From: Poecilobothrus nobilitatus
Taxonomy: Eukaryota; Arthropoda; Insecta; Diptera; Dolichopodidae
DNA: 64,000 bases
NCBI GenBank assembly: GCA_947095535.1
Contig: OX352773.1
Span: 123,118,552-123,182,551, forward strand
Reading direction: 5' to 3'
The notes under the pieces: model-generated
Told to the model about the DNA's origin: nothing
Databases searched by the model: none
Seen by the model: the letters and a program-made list of their open reading frames with translations, nothing else
In this document: positions 46,798 through 55,942 of the stretch, piece by piece
Layout of the letters: each line of letters opens with the position of its first letter
How positions within the stretch are numbered: position 1 is the stretch's first letter
Program-made: the position numbers and the translations under genes

Positions 46798-47479
46798 ATG
46801 GAAATCGATACAAATAATCAATTGGAAAATATTCTATGATTTTTTAGAGGTATACCTTACACCAGAAAACGGTGAAAAAGTTTGTGTATTTAAAATTAGA
46901 AACGGTGAATCTTCAGCTTCTAAATTAATGTTATCTAATTTGGTGTGGCAACATGTGAAAATTGAAGTATATGATGGGGATATTTCGATTATTGGAGCAA
47001 TAAGAAATCCACAAAATAAAAAAAAGCCTAACATACCCAATAATTTTGATGTAGATTGTCCATTTACAGACGAAGAAGATTGGGAAATGATTGACAAAAA
47101 TATCTCAAACATATTACCAAATAATTCTAAACAGAAATTAAGAGAACAGTTTGAGTCATTGTCTATGTCTAGTACATTTAATGAATATGAAGATAATCAA
47201 AATGAGATGAAAAAGTCAATGATAAGAAAACGAATTGATGATGATATTTTATATTTAGCATCAATAGAGAATATGTATAGTGCAAAAAATAACAAATCGA
47301 AAATAGGCGATACATTAAATAATTTCAGAAAATTATTAGAAAACTTTAAAGAAGAATATATGGATTTTATGGAGGCTTATTCTTATGGCAGAGATAAATA
47401 TTTACCGTTGTTTATATATGTTTGCACCATTATAAGTCGAATAAAATATTTTCATGAAAAAAATTTTTCCAGAAAGTAG
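46798..47479 (+). pseudogene. Polinton protein of unknown function, acidic, one frameshift
   Basis: Starts MEIDTNNQLENIL at the ATG at 46798; the frame is lost at about 46838 and the reading continues from FLEVYLTPENGEKVCVF into the main 183-residue frame at 46928-47479. The first third looks like beta strands (VCVFKIRNGE, HVKIEVYDGDISIIGAIR) and the rest is charged helix. A TATA-like region lies before 46798 but is not distinctive. It is co-directional with the next gene at 47625. I do not recognise a family. The minus-strand frame at 46834-47112 is its shadow. Confidence 0.6.
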
Positions 47480-47624
47480 AAGTTGAGAAAAGTAAAAATT
47501 TAATTTTAGAATTGACTATATATTAGTATAAATTAAAATCATTTTATATTTAACTCTCGTAAAGTAAGGTACAAACTCTTTAAATCTTTATTATATAATT
47601 GAATATTAAATTCTTGAAAGAAAT

Positions 47625-48249
47625 ATGAAATTTTTTTATATATTGAGTTTATTAACTGTTGGAATATATTCGGCACCTACTTCTAATATAAGGTTAGATG
47701 AATTAGCTTATGGAAGTAAAGATTTCAATGTTATACTCCCAAATAATGAGACAATTGTAATAAGTTTATCAGTAAAATTACTAAAACATGTAATTTCATC
47801 TGCAATTCAGTCAACAACAATAAAAACAGAAACTACTTCAACTGATGGTATAATAGGAGAAGCTAGTGCAGATGATCAAATAATGAAAGCTGATTCAACT
47901 CCACGATATGTTACGGCAGAAGAAGCAATTGAAGCATTTAGACAGGAGCTTTTATTAAAGGAAAGAAATATTGGTGGAATAATTGAAAGTGATCAAACAT
48001 TTTTTAGACATTTTCGATTAGAATATGATGATAAAAAAGAAATTAAATTTCGTTGTTCATACAATTCTTATTATAAGCAACGCTCGTTAAAAATTGAATG
48101 TTTAGAATATATGGAGGTATACTAACAGAATTTTAAGTAATGGAGATCTGGAAAGTTATACAATTTACGATACTGAATATGAAACACCAACTAACACTTT
48201 AATTGATTTGCGTAATATTAAACAAACTTATAATATGGATATATCTTAA
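47625..48249 (+). pseudogene. Secreted or virion-surface candidate with signal peptide, one frameshift
   Basis: The first 17 residues (MKFFYILSLLTVGIYSA) form a classic signal peptide with a likely cleavage after YSA. The mature part is Thr/Ser-rich with a potential N-glycosylation site (NNET), then a charged helical segment (AEEAIEAFRQELLLKER) and a C-terminal domain with two Cys. The frame ends at 48125, but protein-like sequence (RILSNGDLESYTIYDTEYET) continues in another frame to 48249, so an indel near 48115 truncated it. No second membrane helix is seen. AATAAA lies at the stop (48249-48258). Function unknown; in a Polinton a signal peptide is unusual and could mean a glycoprotein-like accessory role. 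Confidence 0.6.
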
Positions 48250-48271
48250 ATAAATAAAATATTATTTTTTT

Positions 48272-49165
48272 TTAAATTAAATCTGTTTTATTTATCCATG
48301 AATTATGATTTGAAGGGAACCCAAGCCATTTAACAAAAACGTTATCATCCTTATATTTTATTATTTTTTCAATTAAGTAAATATCATTAATGTTAGTTTT
48401 TATTAGTTCTGGTTCATAAAAACTTCCTTGTATGGGTTGACCTTGATAATCTTCCAGTAAGTAGGTTACGGGATAAGTGATTTTAATTTTTCTTATCTTG
48501 AATATTTCCGTTGTCATATTTGGTGTATAGCCTTTTTCAAAAAAACATGTTTATACTTGCTTATTCTAACTGAGTCACCGATTTTAAATTTAGCTGGTTG
48601 TAAAATTTTAATATGATTATACACAGTTGACAACAGCTCATTAGCATTCCTTTTATTTACATCTGATGGAAATCTTCCAATTGTGCGGTGTTTTGTATTA
48701 TTATATTGAAGAACCAAATCTTTAATTATATTTATCCACTTGTAATTTCCATTATAACTAAATTCTTTCCACATTTTTCCTTTTAAAGTGCGGTTAAAGC
48801 GTTCTACAATAGATGCTTTTAATGAACTAAAAGTCGAGTAATGATTTATATGATATTTTTTCATTAAATTTTTAAAAAATATATTAAAAAATTCTTTTCC
48901 ATTATCAGTCTGAAGATTTTTTGGATATCGGTTAAATTCTTTGAAAATTGAATACATAGCTTGGGTAACATTTTCAGCTGATTTGTTTTTTAATGGAATA
49001 GCCCACGCATATTTCGAAAATGTATCAATTACTGTTAATAAAAATTTAAAACCCTCATTCTCTTTACGCCTCAGATTTATCAAAACCTTTGATTATAACT
49101 CTACGTCTTTTGAAATTTTTTCGTGCTGATTTATGTAACTCTTCAACAATTTCTCTCTTGCTCAT
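48272..49165 (-). pseudogene. Retroviral-type integrase with chromodomain (Polinton), inactive
   Basis: Catalyses insertion of the linear element. On the minus strand the start MSKREIVEELHKSARKNFKR (ATG at 49165) leads to IIKGFD, after which a short deletion and frameshift occur; the reading resumes as INLRRKENEGFKFLLTVID. In this family the first catalytic Asp sits in the lost WQADL-type stretch. The second Asp (LQTDNGKEFF) and the Glu (SIVERFNRTLKG) are kept in the frame 48514-49083. A second frameshift at an A run near 48538 separates the C-terminal chromodomain (DDNVFVKWLGFPSNHNSWI) in 48272-48517. The gene converges with 47625-48249, 22 bp apart. Confidence 0.93.
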
Positions 49166-49348
49166 ATTAAATAAAACAAACAATATTCTTTTGAAAGTAT
49201 TTATTTTTGTTATATATTTATTTTGCGTTTCAGAAAATAACTCTCATCATCTTCCTCCTAAAATAAATAAAACTCTGTAAAACTCTGTTTTACTTATTTT
49301 ACATATGATTAATTAAAAGTGTTAATATATATATAATATATAAATTGT
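49166..49348. other. Integrase leader and spacer
   Basis: No gene seen; upstream of the integrase start on the minus strand. Confidence 0.5.
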
Positions 49349-49642
49349 TTATTTATTTAACATTCTATTATATAGTAGCATTAATTTACTGCATCTTATC
49401 ATAATTTTTTCAGCAGATATACAAGGGCATGTTTCCGAATATGAGTCAGATGTATCTGAAGCATAAGGACATAACGTCCAGTGAAATCCATAATTTGCAG
49501 CTTCTTTTTGATATAAATTTTTGAATTGTAATAGAAAATTAAAATTACTTTTTAATTCATCATAATGTTCTTCCAAAATATCATGTTTATATTTATTTAA
49601 AAAATTATTTAGTGTATATCCAATAAGTGGTATGTCCATCAT
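49349..49642 (-). CDS. Polinton small protein of unknown function, intact
   Basis: A 97-residue open frame starting MMDIPLIGYTLNNFLNKYKH. The N-terminal two thirds are predicted helix; the C-terminal part has HWTLCPYASD, SETCPCIS and one more Cys, a possible metal-binding or disulfide cluster. It sits between integrase and the fibre-like gene on the same strand, all likely one transcription cluster. I do not recognise the family. One of the few frames of this element without damage. Confidence 0.6.
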   Translation of the reverse strand: MMDIPLIGYTLNNFLNKYKHDILEEHYDELKSNFNFLLQFKNLYQKEAANYGFHWTLCPYASDTSDSYSETCPCISAEKIMIRCSKLMLLYNRMLNK

Positions 49643-49708
49643 GAAAGATTATTATCAACTGATCGGAAACTTATTGTATTTTTAGCATTTTTCCTTTATT
49701 TTAAAAAA

Positions 49709-50182
49709 TTAAGTTTTTAACTTTAATTTGATTTCTTGAAGTTCCCTATAGACAAATCTTTCAATATTACTCAATTCATCTCTTGTAGCATCAATATGTT
49801 TGATAAGCGTTTTTATTTGACTATCAGTATATTCATTTTGCTCATCTTTAGTTTTCAATATTTCAGCTTTCAAATCTTTTTTTAATTGATCATTAATTCC
49901 ATAAACACATGATATTTCGTTTCTTATATGTTGTAATATGTCTTCATGAAAGTTTACCTTAAATGTATTTATGTATTCCTTCACGAGATTAATTGAGTCA
50001 TCCACATATTTTTTTGTTGTAGTATCATTACCGTTTATTGGATCCCTTAAGTTGATTAATTGTTTGTTTTGAATATTAAAATCTCCATCTGATGTTATTT
50101 GAAAACCAATTACATGCCGTGGAGTTTCTTGTATTTTATAAGGAGAGTAGCTAATGCTATGACCAAACTTGTCAACTGTCAT
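49709..50182 (-). CDS. Fibre-like coiled-coil protein (Polinton), intact
   Basis: 157 residues starting MTVDKFGHSISYSPYK. Residues 38-62 read NKQLINLRDPINGNDTTT then KKYVD, a motif widespread in phage and virus tail-fibre proteins, where it forms beta-prism or coiled-coil initiation segments of trimeric fibres. The rest (65-157) is long amphipathic helix rich in Lys, Glu and Ile. This fits a virion attachment or spike-like structural part, but the role is inferred from motif alone. It lies 28 bp before the next gene's end (50211), same strand. Confidence 0.6.
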   Translation of the reverse strand: MTVDKFGHSISYSPYKIQETPRHVIGFQITSDGDFNIQNKQLINLRDPINGNDTTTKKYVDDSINLVKEYINTFKVNFHEDILQHIRNEISCVYGINDQLKKDLKAEILKTKDEQNEYTDSQIKTLIKHIDATRDELSNIERFVYRELQEIKLKLKT

Positions 50183-50210
50183 TTTTTATTTAATAAAATT
50201 AATCAAATTG

Positions 50211-51155
50211 CTATTCTATTATATCAGCTTCTCTTAGTTCTTCAATAAATGAATTAATTTCATTGTGATGGTTATTATTTCCGGCCATGCGTGATGCAAC
50301 CAAAAGTCTTAATCGATCTACTTATTCATTAGGATCATCCCAATAAGTATATTGAGGGAGTTGTTTTGAATATAGTTTAGAGAAAGTATTTGGATATAAT
50401 GATAACTTTTTATTAAAATAAGCATTTCCAATCTTTTTACCTCTTGTGTTATATTCATGTTTTTATAGATTTCGTATAATATTAATATACTTATAACCTT
50501 TATTTCCTTTAATTTGTTCTAATGGATCATAGTTTCTCCTATGTGCATTTGTTTTTTCTAGAATTTTTTGATATTGTTTCAAATCGGTTTGTGTATAATT
50601 TTCAGGTTTCTTTTTGAATATAAGATCAAGTAAACCGTTGGTTCCTCTATAAATTTCATCATCAATTATTATATTATGATTATTTTCATCAATACTGAAT
50701 TTAGAATTCCCCAGTTTTCTTATATGTTCTTGTTGATCAAGATAAGGTTCATATAACTTATCTAGTTGTGATTTATTAAAAAGAGGTGATGATTCTGAAA
50801 TTGTTGTTCTTAACAAGTCATGTTTTAAATCTTTGAAAGCACTATTGTTAGGTGTTGACGTTTTGAAACTTTCAAAATTGAACGTTTTTTTATTTGGACT
50901 AATTGAGTTAAATGTGTCATCGTTTTTATCATGAAATTTTTCTTTGATTTCCTGTTTGCCTTTTGGTTCGAAGGGATAATGATATTTCACAACATCCGTT
51001 AATTTTTCAATTGGTTCGACAATTGGCTTAAAAGTCTCCTCCAAATATTGTTCCTCTGAATTTTTTCCCATTTTTAAATCTTTATATTTTTTCTGTACAT
51101 CATTCCTAGTTTTAATTAAGTCTTTCAAAACTTTTTCATTAAATGATTTATCCAT
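50211..51155 (-). pseudogene. Polinton conserved structural candidate, frameshift and stop
   Basis: The main frame (230 residues, 50463-51155) is charged and mostly helical, starting MDKSFNEKVLKDLIKTRND, with a beta-like segment KFSIDENNHNIIIDDEIYRG and a folded-looking C-terminus GTNGLLDLIFKKKPENYT. The reading then shifts: GKKIGNAYFNKKLSLYP, then YWDDPNE, a TAA in place of a sense codon at about 50321, then VDRLRLLVASRMAGN and IEELREADIIE to 50211. The WDDPNE-x-VDRLRLL ending is one I associate with insect Maverick proteins next to the ATPase; its function is not established as far as I know. A good upstream promoter lies at 51278-51285. Confidence 0.75.
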
Positions 51156-51277
51156 ATTTTAATTGTTAACTAAGTGTAACTAATCTGATCTGAAGCTGAT
51201 CTGTTCTGTTCCTGTTGTTAATCTGTTATGTTTTTGTTTCTGATCTGATCTGTTGCTGTTCGTGGTCTGTTCTGATG

Positions 51278-51285
51278 CTTTTATA
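51278..51285 (-). promoter_or_regulatory. TATA box for the 50211-51155 gene
   Basis: The minus strand has TATAAAAG, followed by ATCAGAACAG (initiator-like TCAGA), then repeated GATCAG motifs to the ATG at 51155. Confidence 0.55.
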
Positions 51286-51301
51286 AATTGCAAATGTCTA
51301 T

Positions 51302-52659
51302 TTATAATTGAACAAATTCTTCAAAATTTCTTCTATAATGACCATTATTTAAATGAGTAAATAATGAGTAAAAATCCATAGTTATTCCGCCAACAATGTG
51401 AACATAGGTCATTGAATTTATCGAAGGACATATCTGCATTAACATGATCGTTATAAATATTTTTCAAATTTAAATCATCTTGTTTGAATATGATTATGAA
51501 ATTTGTATTACCTCTTATTAAATGTTTTGGAATTCGAGTATAAGATTGAGACAAATAGAAACTGTCCACGTCTTGATGTCTTCCCATACAAAAATATTCT
51601 CTAACATTGTCTTGTTTATCACATGCAATATCATCAAATATGAATATTGAATTAGGTTGGGATTCTAATGGTTTAAGTACATCTGAATTATTTGAAAATT
51701 CGTTATATCCCATTCCCTTAATAGATTTTATAATTCTTTTCAAATATTCATATTTTGATTGATGTAGCGATTTAGAGTATATGCAGTAGCGGAACTAGTG
51801 GACGCAGGACCCTGGGTTGCGGGGAGGCCACCAGCTATAGGGGACCCAAAATTATTATTAAAAAAAATGATTTACAATCATTTTTTATATACATACACTG
51901 GAACTTTTTTCCCGCAGTTATAGTGCCACAAATATATAAAACTAACATTGAATAGCCCTGCATGAGTTTTAGTGATTTGTAGGTGAAGTTAATATTTTTC
52001 TAATTCTATTGCAGCTAATCTTGAATATTGATGTGTAATTTCTAGTTTAAGCCATCGTTTTTGTGATTTTTCTATTAAATATTCTATTCTTGAATTATTG
52101 ACTGCACATATAATTTTGATAAATTTAGGGCAAACTTTTTTAATCTTACTAAAAGAGTGTAAAAAAAGCTATATCTTCTTTAATTAGACTTATTTTGATT
52201 CGCAATCGAGTGAAACAGATTAAACTTGGGTTGGTCAAGGAGGAAACATTTTAATATTTGAGGTCCATTAAGTTTTAGTTTCGTTCTTGTATTATTTTTA
52301 TTTTGATTGTAATATGATATATAAAATAAATATTTAACTTGTTATTGTTAAAAAAAAATTATTCGAGGAATATTTTATTTTTGCGCGGGGAGGCCCAAAT
52401 TTGGAAGTTCCGCCACTGAGTATATGTATATATTTTGGAATTTCAAACCTTTGGGATCTAATAATATACTTAACATAACATTCGTTTTACCACAATTAGA
52501 TGGTCCCACAATTAATCCTCGAACACTATTTGGTAGTACGTCTCCATGTTTTTTATTTGTTTTTCTTTTATATTTCAAATCAAAATTTTTAATCTCTATT
52601 GTGTCATCCTTTTTTATAAACTTCATTTTGGTTACTAATTTTAATTTCATATAAAACAT
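51302..52659 (-). pseudogene. FtsK/HerA-type packaging ATPase, split by a MITE
   Basis: Packages DNA into the virion in Polintons. The N-terminal exon-like part is 52419-52659 (minus): start MFYMKLKLVTKMKF (a later Met, at 52626, is possible), then the Walker A loop GPSNCGKT. At 52418 a 635-bp MITE interrupts it. The same frame resumes at 51783 and carries the Walker B strand SIFIFDDIA, then a conserved SYTRIPKHLIRGNTNF block. Near the end the frame shifts once more; LNNGHYRRNFEEF, the usual tail, is in another frame ending at 51302. Divergent from the PLA2 gene starting at 52719, with about 60 bp between. Confidence 0.92.
51784..52418. mobile_element. hAT-type MITE, 635 bp, inside the ATPase gene
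   Basis: Ends CAGTAGCGGAACT and, on the other strand, CAGTGGCGGAACT, the common hAT terminal form. It is flanked by perfect 8-bp duplications AGTATATG (51776-51783 and 52419-52426), the hAT length. No coding sequence inside. Confidence 0.92.
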
Positions 52660-52718
52660 TATATATATACATTAATCAAATCAATTTATATTGAACCGTT
52701 ACCGATATAACATTACAT

Positions 52719-53527
52719 ATGATTGACTACAATAAAAATACAATCAGTAGCAAATCAGTAACCAAAAAGAGAGGTAGTGGTATTTTAAATTCGATAGTTA
52801 ATAAATTACCATTTGAAGTTCATCTACCTGGATATAATTATTGTGGTCCAGGATCTAAACTTAAAAATCGCTTAGAACGTGGTGATAAAGGTATAAATAA
52901 ATTAGATGCTGCATGTCGTGAACACGATATTGCATATTCTAACAATAGTAATATTACTAATCGTCATATAGCTGATAAAATATTAGCTGGAAAAGCTTGG
53001 CAAAGATTTAAATCCCATGATTCGGCTTGGGATGAAAAAGCAAATGCACTTCTGGTTACAAATGCAATGAATGCTAAAGTTAAACTTGGAATGAGATGTA
53101 AAAAAAAATTAATAAAGTAAAGAAAAATAAACCATTAAGCAAAGTGATTCAAGAAGCTAAAATTGCTATTAACGGTTATAAACCTGATAAAAAAAGAGAT
53201 GCTATCAAAGTTGCTTTAAAAGCTGCTAGAAATATAAGTAAGAATAAAAAATCAATAAAAATTCCACGAATTATTCCTGTTCCTAAAACTGGTGGTATTT
53301 TACCATTAATTCCAATATTTGCTGGTCTTTCGGCTGTTGGTGCTCTTGCCGGTGGTGCAGCTGGTATAACTAAAGCTGTTAATGACGCCAAAAATGCTAA
53401 GAAACAGTTAAATGAAAGTGAGCGCCATAATAAAATAATGGAAGCTATTGCTCTTAGAGGAAAAGGTTTACATTTAAAACCATATAAACAAGTACTTGGA
53501 TTATATTTATCTCAAAAAAACCACTAA
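52719..53527 (+). pseudogene. Phospholipase-A2-type virion protein, one A-run frameshift
   Basis: Part 1 (52719-53120): parvovirus-VP1-like PLA2 domain with the calcium loop YCGPG at residues 41-45 and the catalytic dyad in CREHDIAY (His69, Asp70). In VP1 such a domain breaks endosomal membranes; a related role here is inference. Part 2 (53144-53527): basic stretch, then a Gly/Ala-rich hydrophobic segment (PLIPIFAGLSAVGALAGGAA), then a helix and a C-terminal KGLHLKPY tail. The two frames are joined by a poly-A run at 53099-53107 where protein-like sequence (KINKVKKNKPLSKV) bridges in the second frame. So it is probably one gene with an indel, or an assembly error in a homopolymer. Followed by the protease after 2 bp. 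Confidence 0.85.
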
Positions 53528-53529
53528 GT

Positions 53530-53910
53530 ATGCTACCCAAACGGGCTTTAACAAATATTGATATAAATAATTTTGGAAGGAAATATTTAAAATATTTTCG
53601 GGGAGTTTTTATGAAAGATACTCTTCCTAAATCCAAACCATGGAATCGTGAATGTGGAGTCATCAACTTAGATAACTCAATTGGACATGGAACTCATTGT
53701 GTAGCATATTACAAGAATTTAAATGATATACAATATTTTGATAGTTTTGGAAATTTACAACCACCAACCGAAATTTTAAAATATTTGGGCGATAAACTTT
53801 CATATAATTATTATACATATCAGAAATTTAATACTTTTAATTGTGGTCACTTATGTTTAAGTTTCTTATCTAAGTCTATTTTTTATAAACAAAATAACGA
53901 AAAAAAATAA
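53530..53910 (+). CDS. Adenain-like cysteine protease (Polinton maturation protease), intact
   Basis: A 126-residue protein of the C5-like family that processes capsid proteins. Likely catalytic residues: His56 in GHGTHCVAYYK, Asp71 in QYFDSFG, Gln98 in TYQKF and Cys105 in NCGHLCLSFL. Order and spacing fit the family, though the usual Trp after His is Cys here. It begins 2 bp after the PLA2-type gene and ends before an AT-rich spacer. This is one of the few undamaged genes in the element, which suggests recent decay or short length escaping mutation. Confidence 0.9.
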   Translation: MLPKRALTNIDINNFGRKYLKYFRGVFMKDTLPKSKPWNRECGVINLDNSIGHGTHCVAYYKNLNDIQYFDSFGNLQPPTEILKYLGDKLSYNYYTYQKFNTFNCGHLCLSFLSKSIFYKQNNEKK

Positions 53911-54178
53911 AATGAATAAAAAAAATTGATACATTTTTTTTTTCTTTTAAAATGACCTACATTAATAAAAATTAAATTTTTAAGTTCAAGGTTATCTTTT
54001 TTTTTCATTGCGAAGAATAATATGTTTTTATCATAATATTTAAGGTTATTGAAATTAAAATTTCTTTATTATTTATATGTCTTAGTATTAGTTTATATTG
54101 TTCTATAATCAATTGTGAAGATGATTATATAAAAAGATAATGTACTTCAATAATTGTTTTATTCATTAAGAAGTAAAC
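53911..54178. other. Spacer with promoter for the capsid genes
   Basis: AT-rich. The TATA box is described at 54126. Confidence 0.5.
54126..54133 (+). promoter_or_regulatory. TATA box of the minor/major capsid genes
   Basis: TATATAAAAAG, with an initiator-like ACTTCAAT about 20 bp downstream and the ATG at 54179. Confidence 0.55.
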
Positions 54179-54873
54179 ATGTCTATAACATTAACCTTAA
54201 ATGGTAAAAATTCGATTCTAACGACAGAATATTTTCCTCCAATAGATTTGAAGGGAGAATATACTTGCGCATTAGTAGATTTTCAGACATACAATTCTAT
54301 ACCAAATATAGATGAAACAAATAATAAATTTTTTATTGGAGATCAAAGCATTATTCTTCCTACAGGCTCATATGAAATTGAAGACATTGAACATTTTCTT
54401 AAAAAAAATTTAAAAATAAATAACACTAAAGCAGAAAAGCGTAAACTTTTTATAAAAGCTAACAATAACACATTAAATTGTGAAATTTTTTCGGATAGTG
54501 AGATTGATTTTGAACGTGAAGGTACGATTGGTGAATTATTAGGTTTTAGTAAAAAAAAATTAAAACCCAATATATGGCATTTTTCTGATCTTTCTGTTAA
54601 TATAATAAAATTAATATAATACGGATAGAATGCAATAATATTCAAGGAACATACATTAATGATGAGAGAGCTCATATTTTACATGAGTTTTCAATAGATG
54701 TTAGTCCTGGCTATAAAATAATTGAAGTTCCTCGAAATCTTATTTATTTACCAATTGCAGTCAATCAAATAAGATCGATCACAATAAAACTAATCGATCA
54801 GAACGGTAGTTTAATTAATTTTCGAGGTGAAACTATAACAGTGCGCATGCACTTGAAACAACAGGAAAAATGA
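54179..54873 (+). pseudogene. Candidate minor (penton-like) capsid protein, one frameshift
   Basis: Starts MSITLTLNGKNSILTTEYF, beta-rich throughout, with LKGEYTCALVDFQTYNSIPN and SIILPTGSYEIEDIEHFL. The first frame ends at 54619; the reading continues in another frame from about 54605 (RIECNNIQGTYINDERAHIL) through YKIIEVPRNLIYLPIAV to INFRGETITVRMHLK and a stop at 54871-54873. I recognise this pattern from insect Maverick proteins; a jelly-roll minor capsid role is known for the corresponding Polinton gene, and I infer it here from position and beta content. Its stop overlaps the ATG of the next ORF by 4 bp (ATGA). Confidence 0.7.
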
Positions 54874-55016
54874 TAATATATGAAAATAAAATACATCAGT
54901 TTAATAGTTCTTCAATATTAAGACAAAGAGGATATCACAAATTGAACAGAGTCACTCTAACAACAGAAAATCAACAATTTGTGATATCTATTGGATTTAA
55001 AATAAAAAAGTTTTAG
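54870..55016 (+). CDS. 48-residue Polinton ORF between capsid genes, intact
   Basis: Starts MIIYENKIHQFNSSSILRQR, overlapping the previous gene's stop (ATGA), and ends 8 bp before the major capsid ATG. The C-terminus reads LTTENQQFVISIGFKIKK, a form I have seen as a stand-alone small protein in insect Mavericks. Too short for reliable classification. Tight packing supports it being a real gene. Confidence 0.6.
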   Translation: MIIYENKIHQFNSSSILRQRGYHKLNRVTLTTENQQFVISIGFKIKKF

Positions 55017-55023
55017 AGAAAAA

Positions 55024-55537
55024 ATGGATAATTTATTTAATAACCCGATAATTGATGAAAGCATAACAAGCGCACATTGGCGTACATATTCACCATTTGT
55101 GAATTCATTTAATAAAAGTGATATAATCCGAGTACAAATACAGCATCAAAATTTAAATATGTTACCACCAACCAGCATACTTTATATTGAAGGCTTTATT
55201 TCAAAGCATGACGGAAGTCGTACACTAAAAACTAATTTAAATAATAATGCAATGACATTTCTATTCGATGAAATACGCTATGAATTAAATGGAAAGGAAA
55301 TTGATTATTGTCGAAATGTTGGAATAACATGCCCAAAAAATTTTGTTTGGAAAGGAAATTGATCATTGTCGAAATGTTGGAATAACATACCTAAAAAATT
55401 TTGTTTCCTTAAATGAAAATGAGAGTCAAGCTTTAAAAATTGCAAGCTGGTCTCCAAAAGAAACAATTGAATTAGAAGCGCAATTTTTTAACTATTGTAT
55501 TCCACTGAAAAGACTCTTGGTATTTACATTAGCTTAA
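55024..55537 (+). pseudogene. Candidate major capsid protein, truncated N-terminal part
   Basis: Starts MDNLFNNPIIDESITSAHW and continues with a beta-rich segment (DIIRVQIQHQN, PPTSILYIEGFISKHDG, EIRYELNGKEIDYCRN). This is the beginning I associate with the double-jelly-roll major capsid protein of insect Polintons, normally several hundred residues. At 55291-55348 a 58-bp segment is repeated directly (55349-55406) with three differences; 58 is not a multiple of three, so the frame shifts. The coding then ends at 55537, where a mariner fragment begins. The rest of the gene is not in the element. Confidence 0.7.
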
Positions 55538-55780
55538 AAACAACATTATCGAGCAGATTTCAACCATTGAGAACAGTTTATTGAACAACTTGATTCAGAA
55601 TTTTGACAAAAGATTGGAAGCCTGCCGAAGTAGTAGAGGGGGCCACTTGGCCGACACAATTTTTCATTATTAACCGGAACCTATTTGTAATAAATTAAAA
55701 TAAAAATATATTTAATATTTCAAACAAAAAGTCTTTTTTTATTAAAATTAAAATGATACCTCAATTTTGAACACCCTATA
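55538..55780 (+). mobile_element. 3' end of a mariner-type transposon
   Basis: The plus strand encodes a transposase C-terminus (NFDKRLEACRSSRGGHLADT) and then runs to an end TCAATTTTGAACACCCTATA that resembles the inverted repeat of the element at 18304-19126 in form. The 5' end is missing. Confidence 0.7.
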
Positions 55781-55781
55781 T

Positions 55782-55942
55782 ATATAAATATAAGTATATA
55801 TAAGTTTTAAAGTCTGTGAAATTAATATAAAAGCTGGAGGCAAAATTTAAAAATATAAGTTTATAGTTATGCGTTTGTTGCCTCCAGCTTTTATTTTAAT
55901 TTTACAGACTTTAAAACTTATATATACTTATATCTATATATA
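55782..55942. repeat. Foldback, about 62-bp arms
   Basis: Left arm TATAAGTTTTAAAGTCTG...AAAGCTGGAGGCA and right arm TGCCTCCAGCTTTT...CAGACTTTAAAACTTATA are near-perfect complements around a 36-base loop. Arms also hold the ATATAAGTATAT/ATATACTTATAT pair. Confidence 0.85.

Noticed and set aside
46834..47112. Minus-strand ORF of 92 residues
   Set aside because: It lies fully antisense to a protein-like gene and has no recognisable domain.
53176..53391. Minus-strand ORF rich in Ala/Pro
   Set aside because: Antisense shadow of the Gly/Ala-rich part of the PLA2-type protein.
55291..55406. Programmed frameshift at the 58-bp duplication in the capsid gene
   Set aside because: A tandem duplication that changes frame and is followed by a stop and a mariner fragment is damage rather than a signal; no slippery site with downstream structure seen.
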